A stretch of DNA of 64,000 nt. Origin: Oxytricha trifallax. Its lineage: Eukaryota; Ciliophora; Spirotrichea; Sporadotrichida; Oxytrichidae. A program made the translations under genes and the position numbers. Positions within the stretch are counted from its first letter, which is position 1. Each line of letters begins with the position of its first letter. The DNA is taken from assembly GCA_000711775.1 (NCBI GenBank), contig ARYC01017260.1:62001-126000 (forward strand). The letters run 5' to 3'. The notes beneath the pieces are model-generated. The model was not told where the DNA came from. It saw only the letters and a list, made by a program, of their open reading frames with translations, and made no database searches. Shown piece after piece: positions 1-11,599 of this stretch.

Positions 1-1084
1 ACTTATTTCTTACTAACTTTTTTAATAATTGAGCAATTGTAGTTCTTCTTCTGCGCTTTCAGTTATTTTAACTAGATTACTCAGTTCTTCATAGTTTTTA
101 AAATAATTTACATTCAATTTGAAGTCACTCTTTTCATGTTCATAAGAATGCTAATAATCAGGATTGCCACTAAAAATTGCCCAAGATATAGAAATAATTA
201 TAGGCGTTAAATTTAAATAAAAGATGTTTACTTATCGTTAATGAGGTCGATTTAATTATCATACTTTTGACAATTCACTCTGTTTACTCGAATGATATCT
301 CCTATTCTAAAAATATTGGGATGTTTGAAAGGTAAGTTCTAAGACTATCTAAATTTGATCTGCAAATAATTAACTTTCATATTGTAGTTTAAAGGGTTGT
401 TTAAGTTTTGCTAACATAGCGAGTGATCTATTATTTTTATGGTGCAGATTTGACAATTATAAGTAGGGGTTGTAAGTAATTAAGCTTTTATAAAATGTTA
501 TATTTTAGTAAAATTAATAAAATATTACATATATTTAATGAATAAATATAGATAGGATATTTGTAATTTTTTAATTTACCATATTAAATCTTATTTTTTT
601 AAAAGAGGTGAATTTTAATATTAAGACAAATTGAATAATTCTTAACTCAACAATTTATTAAATCTATATATTATATATTCATAAGATGAGTTTCTTTGTA
701 TAAATATAATAATTAATAGTATACTAAAAATTATCTATTTTTAGGAAGATTTGTTGATATTGATTGCACTGTTTATTTATAACTTTATTTAAAAATATAC
801 CTTTTTCATAAATACAATATTTTTATTATAATTTAAAATCGATAAAATAACTCCACAATTTTATTTATGATAAGGCTTAGATGAATCTATTATCACTCCG
901 TATAAAAAACCTTTTTTATTAATTTAAATTAATTAAAATTAACAAAGTTTATGTTGAATTTCTCATTATTCGCTATTAAGGAATTCAATGTAGTATATAC
1001 ATGCGGTTTCTATAAACATGGAGTCAAAAATAAAATGATATTTTAGTACCTAAGTGTTTTTATGAGAAATATTAGACTTAGCAT
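1..1084 (-). CDS. Telomere end-binding protein alpha-like paralogue, partial (cut at window edge)
   Basis: This is the N-terminal part of a second telomere end-binding (TEBP alpha / POT1-type) protein; the rest lies beyond base 1. Read with TAA/TAG as Gln, pieces line up with the complete gene at 1302-3480: an opening block around 950-1084 (...TLNSLIANNEKFNIN), a block at 840-905 (YGVIIDSSKPYHK, the first OB-fold strand), a block at about 230-430 (LCQ...PNIFRIGDIIRVNRVN, matching VYKVGDIVRIHRVN in the neighbour), and TSWAIFSGNPDYQHSYEH at 60-187. The blocks are separated by AT-rich inserts; the one at 183-220 has a clear pointer. The ATG at 1084 is the best in-frame start but is weakly supported. 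Sequence drift from its neighbour is high, so it may be a divergent functional copy or an early pseudogene. Known of the family: it binds the 3' G-strand overhang of telomeres through OB folds. Confidence 0.75.
183..220. other. IES, 38 bp, pointer AAGAT
   Basis: AAGAT occurs at 183-187 and 221-225. Removing one copy plus the insert joins the minus-strand codons as ..NDKQ-TSWAIFSGNP.., which matches HTSWLIFSGNP in the neighbouring paralogue. No GT..AG pair fits. Confidence 0.75.
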
Positions 1085-1301
1085 TAAGTTTTGATTACAT
1101 TTCAAAAATATATTAATTTAAATAATTTCTATTATAAAAATATGCTTTTATAATATAAAAAGATATCTCTTCTATTAGATAAAAAAGAAATAAATTTCTA
1201 AATTAAATTTAACTTATTAACAAATTATAGTCAAAAAATTAAACTAAATCATTAAAAGATATTACTTGAAAACTTTTAAGTTCATTTCAATCAAACTTCA
1301 T

Positions 1302-3480
1302 TCATATTTCCATCATCTATTAATCTTGCTAATTATTTCTAAATTAGGTATCAATTGAAGCTTATTGTTCCAAGTATCGCTTCAACTCCTATCTCTTTCT
1401 TTCTTCAATCTGCTCTTAATTCAACATTTACTCATTCTGTAGTTTTTGTTGATACTTTTACTGAAATTGCTAATTTTAAAGTAATTCCAAGTGAAAAGCC
1501 TTAGTTTTCCCATCAATTATTTGATATACGTTTTCATTTAGTTGCTCAGAGAATTTGCGTCTAATGACTAAATCTAGGTGTACATTGAATTTAGTAAACG
1601 TCTAAATGTACATGGCCAACATATCTCTGGTTTAGGTATCTTTATAGAGATTTGAGGCTTTTAGACCACCGAAGAGTTCATCTCCTTCTTACTGGTCGTG
1701 ACTGTAGTAATACAGCTTGTAACATTTATCATTGTAGGAAGTTGAGTCGTCTTTAACCACAAGCACTATCATATAGATTGACTTGCATTAATCGCCACAA
1801 GACAGGCACATATAGGGCTGTTTATCTAAAGGCAAGGTGTTATCTGTTTCGATTTCTTGGAAAGAGTAGGTTTTTACACATTTATTGCAATAAAGTTAAC
1901 ACATTTCTCTGATGTTATTTGGCATGAAACCTAGTGTAAAGACTTTCACTCTGAAGATATTCGTTTAACAGTAATCAAAAGCAGAATTTGATGAGCCAGT
2001 TGGCATGTGAAACACTTCATTCAAAGTTGTGAAATACATTTCTGAATATTACTAGGAAACATTTGAAATGACGATTGGATCGGAGCACATTGTTATATCC
2101 TTATCTTACTCGGTGCTGAGAATGAGTTTCTTTAAGAAATCATCTTCAAGGACTCTCTCATTCATAAGTAATGCTTGCTTGTAAATAGCAGGTATGTGAA
2201 GGATGTTAGATGGGTTGTGAAATTGTATAATCACAGGATCTTCACTGTTGCCTTTCACATTAGCTTAATAAGCATCAAATACTTTGGCTGATCTTATTCT
2301 TATAACTTAGCCTTTTTAAGGAATTTTATGTCTACTTGTATTCACTTTTAATTAGTAGACTATTCCAGCTAAATCTTTCATTTTTATAATTGTAAATATT
2401 GAATCTAAGACGTTTACTGATATTATAGGAGTGAAAAATTTAGTGCATTTATTAAGTTGAACTAATTTAAAATTAAAAATAGCAATATAAGTTTTGCCAT
2501 TATGTCAAAGTCATTGAAATAGGGATTACCTTCATTGTTTTGGTAAATTGGTTATGTTTGTGGATTAGTCTCTGTACTGTATATTTGCACGCTTTTTAAG
2601 TAATTCTATGACCAATTTCTTAAATCATCAATTATCTGCTTTTCCCTGTCATTGAAGCTGTAACTATTATGTGAAGAAGCGATTGGGTAATATCTCTAAT
2701 CCATGACCTCTATCGAATCCATCATCATTTCATCTCTGTTTAAACTGTTTGAACTTATCAAATCTAAGAAGTTGCTGGGTGGCTGGTTGAAAGCTCTTTG
2801 TTATTTTAAAAGTTCGGCTTCCTCCTCTGGACTGTCTGCTATTACAATCAAATTGCTATGATTGGAGAATTGAGATGGATTGCTCAGATTGCTGCTTCCT
2901 TGATCTGGTAGGGGATGCTCGTAAGAATGATAATACTCAGGATTTCCACTAAAAATGAGCCAGGATGTGTGAATATGTCTAAATATTAATTTAATTTAAA
3001 GACCTTATAAGTAAATACAGCATGCAATTAAATTAAAAGTTAATATGTAGGTTTGCGTTTAATTACAAGTTCCCTTTATAATCAGAAGCGTTAACTCTGT
3101 GAATTCGAACAATATCCCCAACTTTATAGACACTAGGTAGCTCATTTATGTTATTTGAAAAGAATTGCACAGTAGCATGATCTATGCTCTTATCTTTGTA
3201 CATCTTTTGTTATTTTTTGTTTAATGATTTATCTATAAGCTTTAACTGACAGAGAGCTTTATTTTTCCTATAAGGAGCAGTGGCATCAACAATCACCCCA
3301 TATAAACTTTAATAAAATATTATATATTAAATTCACAATATGGCTGATATTTACGTGGTAGCTATCAGTAGCACCAACTGCTAATGAATTCAGATCTGTG
3401 TAAATGTAATGATTCTATATTTAAAATTTAGAAAGGTTAAATAAAACTTGCTCTATCTCTGATTTGCCATCTTGGGCCAT
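1302..3480 (-). CDS. Telomere end-binding protein alpha subunit / POT1 homologue, complete
   Basis: After removing three IESs (25, 70 and 62 bp) one frame runs from ATG at 3480 to TGA at 1302, 673 residues. It follows the Oxytricha TEBP alpha plan: first OB fold (LYGVIVDATAPYRKN, then VYKVGDIVRIHRVN and TSWLIFSGNP), second OB fold (LRNWSQNYL, FDIMAKLI, IIKMKDLAG, VIRIRSA) and a C-terminal OB fold (NIFRVKVFTLGF, MIVLVVKDDSTSYNDKCY, KLYYYSHDQQ). The C-terminal fold carries a CxxxCxxC ... CxxCxxxC set, a likely zinc ribbon as in POT1/RPA1 and absent, as I recall, from the classical Oxytricha protein. A Gln-rich tail of about 60 residues precedes the stop. Family role: capping the single-stranded G-rich telomere overhang in the nucleus. 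It lies 109 bp downstream of the A1 stop-to-start junction and head-to-tail with its paralogue. Identification is by remembered family motifs; confidence is high. Confidence 0.9.
2424..2485. other. IES, 62 bp, pointer TATA
   Basis: TATA at 2424-2427 and 2486-2489. Excision joins ..FDIMAKLI to ISVNVLDSIF.., matching the spacing of the second OB fold of TEBP alpha. There is no GT..AG alternative. Confidence 0.8.
2972..3041. other. IES, 70 bp, pointer AATATGT
   Basis: AATATGT at 2972-2978 and 3042-3048. Excision gives ..NANLHIHTSWLIF.., the same length as the corresponding stretch of TEBP alpha. A GT..AG intron of 46 nt is possible in frame here but would add about 10 residues the family lacks, so an IES is preferred. 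Confidence 0.8.
3303..3327. other. IES, 25 bp, pointer TAAA (TTTA on the coding strand)
   Basis: TAAA at 3303-3306 and 3328-3331. Excision joins ..ISHIVN to LYGVIVDATAPY.., the first OB-fold strand. A GT..AG removal here breaks the frame. Confidence 0.8.
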
Positions 3481-3589
3481 GTGTTCCTAACATTTTGCGG
3501 GATTTAATATATTTTAATTTTCTAATTTATAGAATTATTTACAATTACAAAAGTAATATATAAACTCAAGTTATAATGAGTAATTTTAA
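3481..3589. other. Intergenic spacer, AT-rich
   Basis: This is the 109-bp gap between the A1 stop and the TEBP alpha-like start. It should hold the TEBP promoter, but I see no motif in it beyond AT-rich runs. Confidence 0.5.
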
Positions 3590-6500
3590 TCACAAATTCA
3601 TATCATAATTAATTTTTTTTGAACTCTTTCTTTTATTGCTCTAATTATTTTATAGCATATTATCTTAACTTTCATTATTTAGATTTCTCTCATATTCATA
3701 ATACAGCTTATCAATTGTATTTTCTAAGTATTAAAGTTTTTGCATCTTTTTATTATGATTGTTTTATTATGGAGGTGTGCTCTCCTAAAAAGCAAATTGC
3801 ATTTATTAACCATCTTCAAATCCTCTCTATGTCAATTTGCTATTCATATTACATCTTTAATGCTCAAAGCTCGAATCTTATAAATCTTCTTAAGCTTCGC
3901 TGACTGGTGTGATAAACTTCTCGCTTGAGAATCTCTTGGCACTGATATTATTAATCATTATTTTGTAACTTTCTACTTTGTTATCATCTAATGAAATGTG
4001 GTAAGTTTTGGGGCTTAAATCGAAAGAGCTTGCTTTATAAATTTTCTCCAGTTTCGTTGTTTGATGCTTAAATTATTTGACTTTGAAGAAATCAGTAGGA
4101 GAATTATCTTTTAGTGCACTTGTCATACTCATAGGAGATATTTCATTCCTGCCAGGTTCTAATAATAGTCTCAAAGGTCTTAATAAAGACATGTCATTAT
4201 GAAGGGTATCATTTATAGAATTATGATGGCTTATGGATTCGTTGTGATAAGAGTCTAAATTGCTTGTTCGAGATTATATTAAGGTTTGGAAACCGTTTAA
4301 ATTTTGAATTTTGCTTGTGTTTTTTAATCGCTTTAAAAATATTCCCTTGAGTAGTCGCTTATCAATCTTTTTAATCTCTTTTTTGCCAGTAAGTTCACTG
4401 AAGGATTACCGTACTTTATTTCTAACCATAGCTCTAATTATATAGTTCTTGCTTTCAAACAGTTTTATAGTATCTTAATCATTTCTATCACTATCTGAAG
4501 ACGATGACTCCGAATCAAGAACCATTTTCCTTTGAAATTTCATTAACATTTTTTAGTTCTCATTAAGGAAAACTTGTATCAAAAGCTTTAAATACCTAAT
4601 AGATTTTAGCAAAGTTATGCAATCAAGCTCATCCTAGAGTTTATCCTCTCCCTTAATAAATAGCGCATGTTTTCTCATAGTTTTTCACATAAGCAATTCC
4701 TTCCTTTTCAAACAGCAGCCACATTTATACACATATTCAAGAATATCATTGAGTGTATACTTGAACCTTATTCTAGAAAAAATCATATTAATCATGCCAT
4801 CTTTTTCTTCGTTGCTTAGGCAAGAAGCATTATCTTAGTAATACTAAGCCTTTTATTTTACTTGCTATTTTTTGTTAAATCTCTAGAGTTTTAACTCTTT
4901 TCTTCTTAATTTTGGTGATTTGTTTAAGAAAATTGAAAGAAAAATATTTAATGTTTTCTAGACATTGAGTAGTATCTTATTCAGTAGTTTGTTCAATCTT
5001 AACAGTCTAAACCTCAAAATTTATGATTTTTTAATGTTTTTAATTTTATTCTTATTTTTTAGTTTAAATGATTTCTTAAACATTCTTATAGTAATTTAAT
5101 AATTTACTGTCATCATATATTTACACAATGATATTTGACTTGCACTTGAGTTATATTCTTTTATTTTAAGAAGGATAGTTACTAAATACATAACTCAAAA
5201 TTATATTTAATATTTTAATAGTATTATCGATAGAGTTTTAAAGTCTAATTTATTTTAACTGGACTCTATAATTCAGAGCTCAATTTCCTATTTAAATCTT
5301 GCTCTTCCTAATTTTCTGACTTATAATCAACTTAGTAGATATGTTTCAACAGCGAAGATAGCAGTAGTTTATCTTAAATAAATCCAACTAAAAGCATACC
5401 AATCATTAAAAGTGACTCTTTGAAGCCTCCTACATCGCCTAATAAGTCAAAAAGGCCATAAACCCTAAAAAACTCATTAATATATGGAATTAATTTTACC
5501 TTCTTTCATAGATGTCATATGAATTATCTAATCTGAAATAATAAACAGCGATATTTGAGTCATCCAAGTCTTATGCATCTTAATATTCTCGAAATTGAGT
5601 ACTCTAAATTTATGTTAAATTCATTAAGATTTTTACTGAAAAGAAGTTCAGAGTTTTGTCAGAGAATGAAAGAATTTCATCTTAAATTTAGGCTTTATTT
5701 GCTTGAATGTATATGTTCGAAGCTTTCCATCTTCCATACTCCAATTCGAAAAACTTAATCGCAATAAATCAAATTTATTTAATTTAAATCAAATTAAAAC
5801 TATGAGTCATCAATGAATTTTTGAACAGGATTAGTGTAGTTATTGAAATCAAAGTATTAATTAACTATCGCAACGTTAAAATCTTATCTATTTATAAATT
5901 CATAAATTTCTTCCTTTGGTGCACAAGTTATATTGAATTATTTCGCAGATGAGTTTGAGCATAAATTCAATTTTATTTCTATATATTTGAAAAGGCTTGA
6001 GTAATAATTTCCTTTTAATTTGTAACTCTTAGTAGTTGGACAAAGGTACTTATCAATGCCATATAGTTTTTTAAATTACAATACATATTTCAATAAATTT
6101 GAGGTAAATAATTTAATTTGTTTGACCTTATCTTGATTTGGAAAATTGAAATATTAATCTTAGCATTATTTGAATTCAATTGGACTCTTAGTTTTGGTTC
6201 CCTCTATGAAATGTTTGTTACAAAGAAATAGAACTTACATTTAGTATTAGGGTCAAAATATATCTGCACTTAATTTAGTTGAAAGTTTCCATACTTTGCC
6301 TCAAGTTAATCGCGAAGACCAAATGCAAAATCAAATCCACTTTCTCCAATATCCACTTCAGGAGTAGAATCTAATATTTTAAATATTTTAAATTAATTCA
6401 ATTCAAATCTGAGTCAAGATCAAGAAAAAACGATTTCTTAGCAAGCTTTGTATCACTTTTTGTTTACAAAATTATGACTTTATAAATGAAAAACCCAAGC

Positions 6501-7060
6501 AACACGCTTAAAATAACGAAACTGACCGATGCTCCCACCACGCTTTTATATGTCCTTTTAATGAAAACGTTAATCTCTATAAATATGTTTACTTACTCCT
6601 ATCCTTTATACGTCTATCTATAAATTTAATTATCAATAACACTAAAATGATATGAATAAAACAATTAAAATAAGTCAATTAGACAGATTTGCCATAGAGA
6701 TCAAGCATCTTAAATTTCTTCTGTATTCTCTTGCACGGTGGCTTCACTTTTTTATGCTATTTTACTATAAAAATTGTGAATATTAAGCAAGTAGCATAAC
6801 TTAACTAATTTTATATAATATACACTTGATTAAATCTTTGGATATATAATGCTTACCATGAAATTTTATAGAAGAACTTTTCCTATCACTACATTTATTA
6901 TAATAATTATAAGTAATACTGAAATAATATTTAGCAAAATAAGTAAGTAAATAACTACTTTGTTTTGATGTTTAATCTTTATTTGGAACAGTTTAGTCAT
7001 TTTGAAAGAGATCAAGACGGTGTGCTTTAACTTTTTTAACTCCTTCAAATTCTCTCAAAT
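3590..7060 (-). CDS. Membrane protein family copy A1
   Basis: First of three tandem paralogues. Order from the N-terminus: KQHKKVKPPCKR basic stretch, DLYGKSVQLTYKGQETYKS, a first membrane segment (VVGASVSFVILSVLLGFF), an acidic FFLDLDSD, an ectodomain with several Cys (YLCPTTKSYKLKGNYYS), YYFRLDNSYDIYERRVYG, a second membrane segment (GGFKESLLMIGMLLVGFI) and a Gln/Ser/Asn-rich tail with KMVLDSESSSSDSDRND, ending at TGA 3590. Five introns are seen by GT..AG ends and frame: 6765-6856, 6555-6596, 6204-6238, 5604-5636 and 5465-5499; the first four recur at the same sites in A2 and A3. IESs lie at 6612-6673, 6368-6405 and 6066-6119. The start is not resolved: coding-like sequence reaches about 7050, and an ATG at 7329 (MSLRNDEGIE..) is another candidate. 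I do not recognise a named function. Confidence 0.8.
6066..6119. other. IES, 54 bp, pointer GTTT (AAAC on the coding strand)
   Basis: GTTT at 6066-6069 and 6120-6123 in A1. Excision gives ..NQDKVKLYGIDKY.., matching KVKLYGI in A3 and A2. Confidence 0.75.
6368..6405. other. IES, 38 bp, pointer AATCT (AGATT on the coding strand)
   Basis: AATCT at 6368-6372 and 6406-6410 in A1. Excision joins DLDSDS to TPEVDIGESGFDF. A3 has no insert at this place. Confidence 0.75.
6612..6673. other. IES, 62 bp, pointer GTC (GAC on the coding strand)
   Basis: GTC at 6612-6614 and 6674-6676 in A1. Excision gives KSVQLTYKGQE, identical to A2 across the same junction. Confidence 0.7.
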
Positions 7061-7309
7061 TTTAAAGTTAAAGTAAAAAAAAAATAAATAATAAAAATGT
7101 ATTTATTTTTTAGAATTTGCCCTTGCTTAATCAAAAATAGTCCTTGATTTAATATTTTAATTCATAAAATCTAATTATAAGCATTATTTATAATTCAACT
7201 ATTATTATTTTTTTCATCTACAAAATGAAAATGTATGTACAAATTAATTTAATTATTCTTTAAACTTTAATTTGACTTAAACTAATCAATTCCACAAATC
7301 TCAATTCCC

Positions 7310-10300
7310 TCATCGTTTCTTAAACTCATTTAATATCATCTCCTCTTCTTATAAGTAGTCCTTAGACTCATCTAAATAGCTATTTTCAAATCCACCCATA
7401 TAATTGCTTTAAATTTTGTTTTTAAAAGCACCTTGATCCTTGTTGTTTTACGACTTGAAGTTGAACTGCATGTTTTAGAAAGTTTATGTTTATTCTTGAT
7501 CCTCCGAGTAAATCTAGTTTCTTTCATGTTAATGAATTTAAGTAGAGCTTATTCTAGGTTTATTGACATATTTTTTGTTTATTTAAGGGGAGTCAATGCT
7601 TTCATTGATTTACTATAGTTGACTTTGTATAGGGGAGGCATCTAGCTTCAGAGAAGAGGTCTTTCGGATCATTTAATTGTTCACTTTCAAATTGGGGGAA
7701 GAAACTTTCTCTGAGTGTCTTTGATTAATAAGAAGAGATAAAGAGGGGATTTGAGAGTATGGGGCTGAAGTTATGTTGTTTTCCCCGGTGCCTAAGTTAT
7801 TTGTTCCCTGTCTATCTCAAATAATCAAAAATAGATTGTAATATTATAACTCCTGTAATGAGATGTCTGAAATAGTTTTGTAAGCCTATCATCGCTTAGG
7901 CTTTACGCTTTTCTTTCAGTCTTTTTAGGAAAATTCCTTTCAAAAGCCTTTTATCAATATTAATCTAAACAAATTACTAATTAATTTTAAATCGATAAAT
8001 AAAAGTTTATTCTTTCAATATTCTTAAGTTCACTCTATGTTGTGATTTCATCAACAGACGATCGAATCTTGTTTCTGATTGTCGCTCTTAGAGCATAGTT
8101 CTTACTTTCAAAGAGTTTAACTGTGTCTTAATCATTTCTATCACTATCTGAAGACGATGACTCCGAATCAAGAACCATTTTTCTTTGAAACTTCATAAAC
8201 ATTTTTTAGTTTTCATTTAGGAACACCTAAATCAAAAGCTTCAAAGATCTGATTGACTTGAGTAAAGTTACACAGTCAAGCTCATCCTGGAGTTTATCCT
8301 CTCCCTTCACAAAAAGAGCATGCTTCCTCATACTTTTCTTAAGTATCATGTTTTTCTTCTTCATGAAGCAACCGCACCTAAATATAAATTCAAAGATATC
8401 CTTGAGCGTGTACTAAAATCTTAGTCTTCGCAAAAGTGTTGAGGTCAAGTTTTCTTTTTCTTTTTGAGATAGATTGGTCGCATTTAGCAAAAACTTTTAT
8501 ATAAACTCTTTTGATGAAGTTTATCTAGTTTAAAAAAATTATGCTTTTAAAACTTTTTGATTCTTTTCAAAATAGTCTGCAACTTTTTCTGATTAAATTC
8601 TCTCTTCCATTTTTTTCAACTTAAAATCGTTCCTCTTCATTTTTGTGCTTTTCTATTAATAATATACATTATATATTCTCTGATTTAGGTTTTTATGTTT
8701 CATCTGTAACTGAAGTTTACATCCTGATTGTTTTTACAGAATTAGATCTCGATTTGCTTGATTATTAAAGGAATTCAAAGAATTATAATTATTATTAAAT
8801 AAGTTTTGTATATAATATAACGATAGTTATCCCCTAGTTCAGTATCAGAGTAATTATAGAAAATAATTGAGAATTTATATCTCAAATTTATAATTAATAA
8901 TTATCATTGGAATTAAAAATTGGATAAGGAAAAGGAGCTGGTCACTCAATAAAATTTGTAAGTTATTATAATAAATATTGGAAGAAAAGATTTTTTGAAC
9001 AATTATTTCTAATAGGAAACTTAGAAGCAGTACCAAGTGGACTTTAAGAGAAAAGCATTAAAAACAGTGAACGGAGAGGATTGTTAGGTTATTTAATTTA
9101 CGAATGTGATTGGTTTATTGATTAAAATTTTTCAAATTATTTATTATAGTCTCATATATACATATAACATCGATTTATTTTTAATTAAAATCCTCCACTT
9201 ATTTTTCATAAATGCTTTGATGTATTATCTTAACTCTTGCTATCCTCATCAGAGTTAATTGCTTTACTAGATTAAATTATAATATTTTAATATTTTATAT
9301 TTCTAAATTTCAAGGAAAAAATTTAGATTACAATTATATATAATTAGGATTTAATAGATTCAATTTGATAGATATGCTTGAGAATTGATGACACAAACAA
9401 CTTTTCTTAAACAAATCCAACCATAAGCATTCCAATCATTATCAGCGATTCTTTGAAACCTCCAATATCTCCCAGCAAATCGCTTATTCCATAGACCCTT
9501 CTCTCATAGACCTCATATTAATTATCAAGTCTAATGTAGTAAGTGGCAATCACAGGGTCGTTAGGTGCTTGTGAGTCTTGATACTCTCTGAAATTTACAG
9601 TCTAAAAATTTTATGATAAATTTGTGATAAAAACTTACAGAATAGAACACAGCCTTATCGTCAGAAAAAGAGAGTAACTTGTCTTGATATTGAGCTTGAT
9701 TCTACTATATGTAAATGTTGGACCCTTTCCAAACGTTAGGCTCCATCTCAAAGTTTAAAAATTAAAGCGCATAAATTTATTAAATTTTGAAGTACATAGC
9801 ATCATCAATAAATTTCTAAATGGGCTGAGTGTAATTATTAGCATCGAAATACTAATTAACAATAGCGATTGAAAACTTTTCTCCCGCAAAATAATCGTTA
9901 ATTTCCTATTAAGTCTTGCAAGTATTATTTTTAGCTGCATAATCGCATCTCCTTAATCTAATTTCCACATATTTGAATTGCTTGGAATAATAATTCCCCT
10001 TTAACATATACTGTTTCTTAGTTGGACACAGGTAACGCTGGATTCCATATACAAATGTTTGAAAAAAGTAAATAAATAAAAATTTATTAAGTATAACTTG
10101 ACCTTTTCTTAGTTAGGGAAATTGAAATACTTGTCTTCGCATTTCGCAAATGCAATCGGTGTGCGATACTTTACTCCTTCTATACAAAATTGAATTAATT
10201 TAAGTATATCTTAATATTGTAGTTTTATAGTCTACTTACTGTTTGTGGCGGGATCATAAACAACCTCTACTTAATTGACTACAAATGTTCCATATTTGGG

Positions 10301-11091
10301 GTCCAGATCGTTATTCATGCCAAATGAAAAATCAAACCCTCCTTCTCCAATGTCCATCTCTTTCAAGTTTATAAAATAATTTATAATATGGCTTATTTCA
10401 TTATAATCTAAAATTAATTTATTGAGTCGTCAGAGTCTAAGTCAAGAAAAAAGGACTTTTTGGCAAGTTTGGTATCATTCTTCGTGAATAGTACATTAAT
10501 CTTAAAAACCAGATAAGAGAAAAGTGTACAAATAATTATAAAACTTATAGATGCTCCAACCATGCTTTTGTAAGTTCTAGATACAAATATTATAACGGAA
10601 ATTTGAAATATAATTACTCTTATCCCTTGTAAGTTTAATAACATTAAAATTGGTGGGGGGGTGTGACAATTTAAAATTAAGTCAACTGAACAGATTTGCC
10701 ATAGAGATCAATCATCTTGAATTTCTTTTATATCCTAGAGCATTAAGGCTTGATTTTCTTGTGTTACCTAACTGCAATACGTCATAAGTATGAAAAATAT
10801 TTTGGGATGTGTTGCTTACCCTGAAATTTAATAGAGTTCCTTCTATGATTAAAATCAAATAATTTAGATAATTTTTATTAAAATCTACATTACTTTTAAT
10901 TATTTAATAGCGGAGAACATTTATCTATCAGAATTCTATGGAGTATTAAACTGGCTTTCATTTTCTCTCACTCCATAGGGAGTGGTGGCATTTGAATGAT
11001 AAAATGATTGAGAGCTGCGCTAATCCTCAAAATTGTTTTTATCATTATTTCCATTTATGCTAACCCCAGATGGTCTTAATAATTTCATCAT
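7310..11091 (-). CDS. Membrane protein family copy A2
   Basis: Starts at the ATG ATG pair at 11091 (MMKLLRPSGVSINGNNDK..); the N-terminal tail of about 85 residues is Ser/Asn/Gln-rich. Then come KMIDLYGKSVQLTYKGQETYKS, first membrane segment (GASISFIIICTLFSYLVF), a Cys-bearing ectodomain (RYLCPTKKQYMLKGNYYSK, ..RRCDYAAKNNTCKT), FYSTVNFREYQD, RLDNQYEVYERRVYG, and the second membrane segment (GGFKESLIMIGMLMVGFV). The cytosolic tail includes FRCGCFMKKK, GEDKLQDELD and DSESSSSDSDRND. Introns: 10772-10819, 10577-10617, 10180-10239, 9602-9638. IESs: 10630-10677, 10368-10417, 10048-10091, 9751-9789. Near the C-terminus two frames compete: one stops at TGA 7602, while another, richer in Ser/Asn/Gln like the A1 tail, runs to TGA 7310, so one more IES near 7830-7880 is likely. 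Function unknown. Confidence 0.8.
9751..9789. other. IES, 39 bp, pointer AAGT (ACTT on the coding strand)
   Basis: AAGT at 9751-9754 and 9790-9793 in A2. Excision joins FIDDAMYF to EMEPNVWKGSNIYI, matching FFELEYGRWKASNIYI in A1. Confidence 0.7.
10048..10091. other. IES, 44 bp, pointer TATA
   Basis: TATA at 10048-10051 and 10092-10095 in A2. Excision gives EKVKLYGIQRYLCPTKK. A1 and A3 carry IESs a few bases away with different pointers. Confidence 0.7.
10368..10417. other. IES, 50 bp, pointer TTTAT (ATAAA on the coding strand)
   Basis: TTTAT at 10368-10372 and 10418-10422 in A2. Excision joins DLDSDDSIN to LKEMDIGEGGFDF in frame. Confidence 0.75.
10630..10677. other. IES, 48 bp, pointer TAAGT (ACTTA on the coding strand)
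   Basis: TAAGT at 10630-10634 and 10678-10682 in A2. Excision gives GKSVQLTYKGQE. A1 has an IES at the same codons with pointer GTC. Confidence 0.8.
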
Positions 11092-11599
11092 TTTAAATTG
11101 ATAAATTTTTGCTATAAATTTTACCCTATTTATAATATAAAGTAGGTTTTAATAGTCTAATAAACAATATTAATAATACTTGATAAAATTATCTTAATGG
11201 CTGTGACTATTAGTATATATTAATTAAGAATAATTGAATTATCTCACTATGAATTAATATATTTTCATAGAACTAATTTTCGAAAATTATCGTAAAAAAT
11301 GAAATTAAAAAAATTAGATATTATTAAGATTTCTCAATCTTTTAATTTTCTTATAGAATTTTCTTAGGTGCAATTTTTAATTTTATTCAAAAATTGGATG
11401 GAATTATAATAATTTATAATATTTTTTATATTTTACACAAGTATTAATTTCCAAATTATAAATATTTTATTATTCAAATACCATCAAGCAAAATAAAAAC
11501 ATTTCTAATTTCAAATGAATAGTTGTTTAGAAGTTTTTTTAAAAAATATATTATGAACAATTTAATTTGAAAAATATAATTATTGATTATTTTTCAAAC

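Noticed and set aside
2972..3048. A 46-nt GT..AG intron instead of an IES in the TEBP-like gene
   Set aside because: It is in frame but would insert about ten residues into a strand whose length is fixed in the family; the 7-bp pointer gives the expected length.
3619..3903. Plus-strand open frame of 94 codons
   Set aside because: It is antisense to the Gln-rich C-terminal tail of A1, which has family context and ends at TGA 3590.
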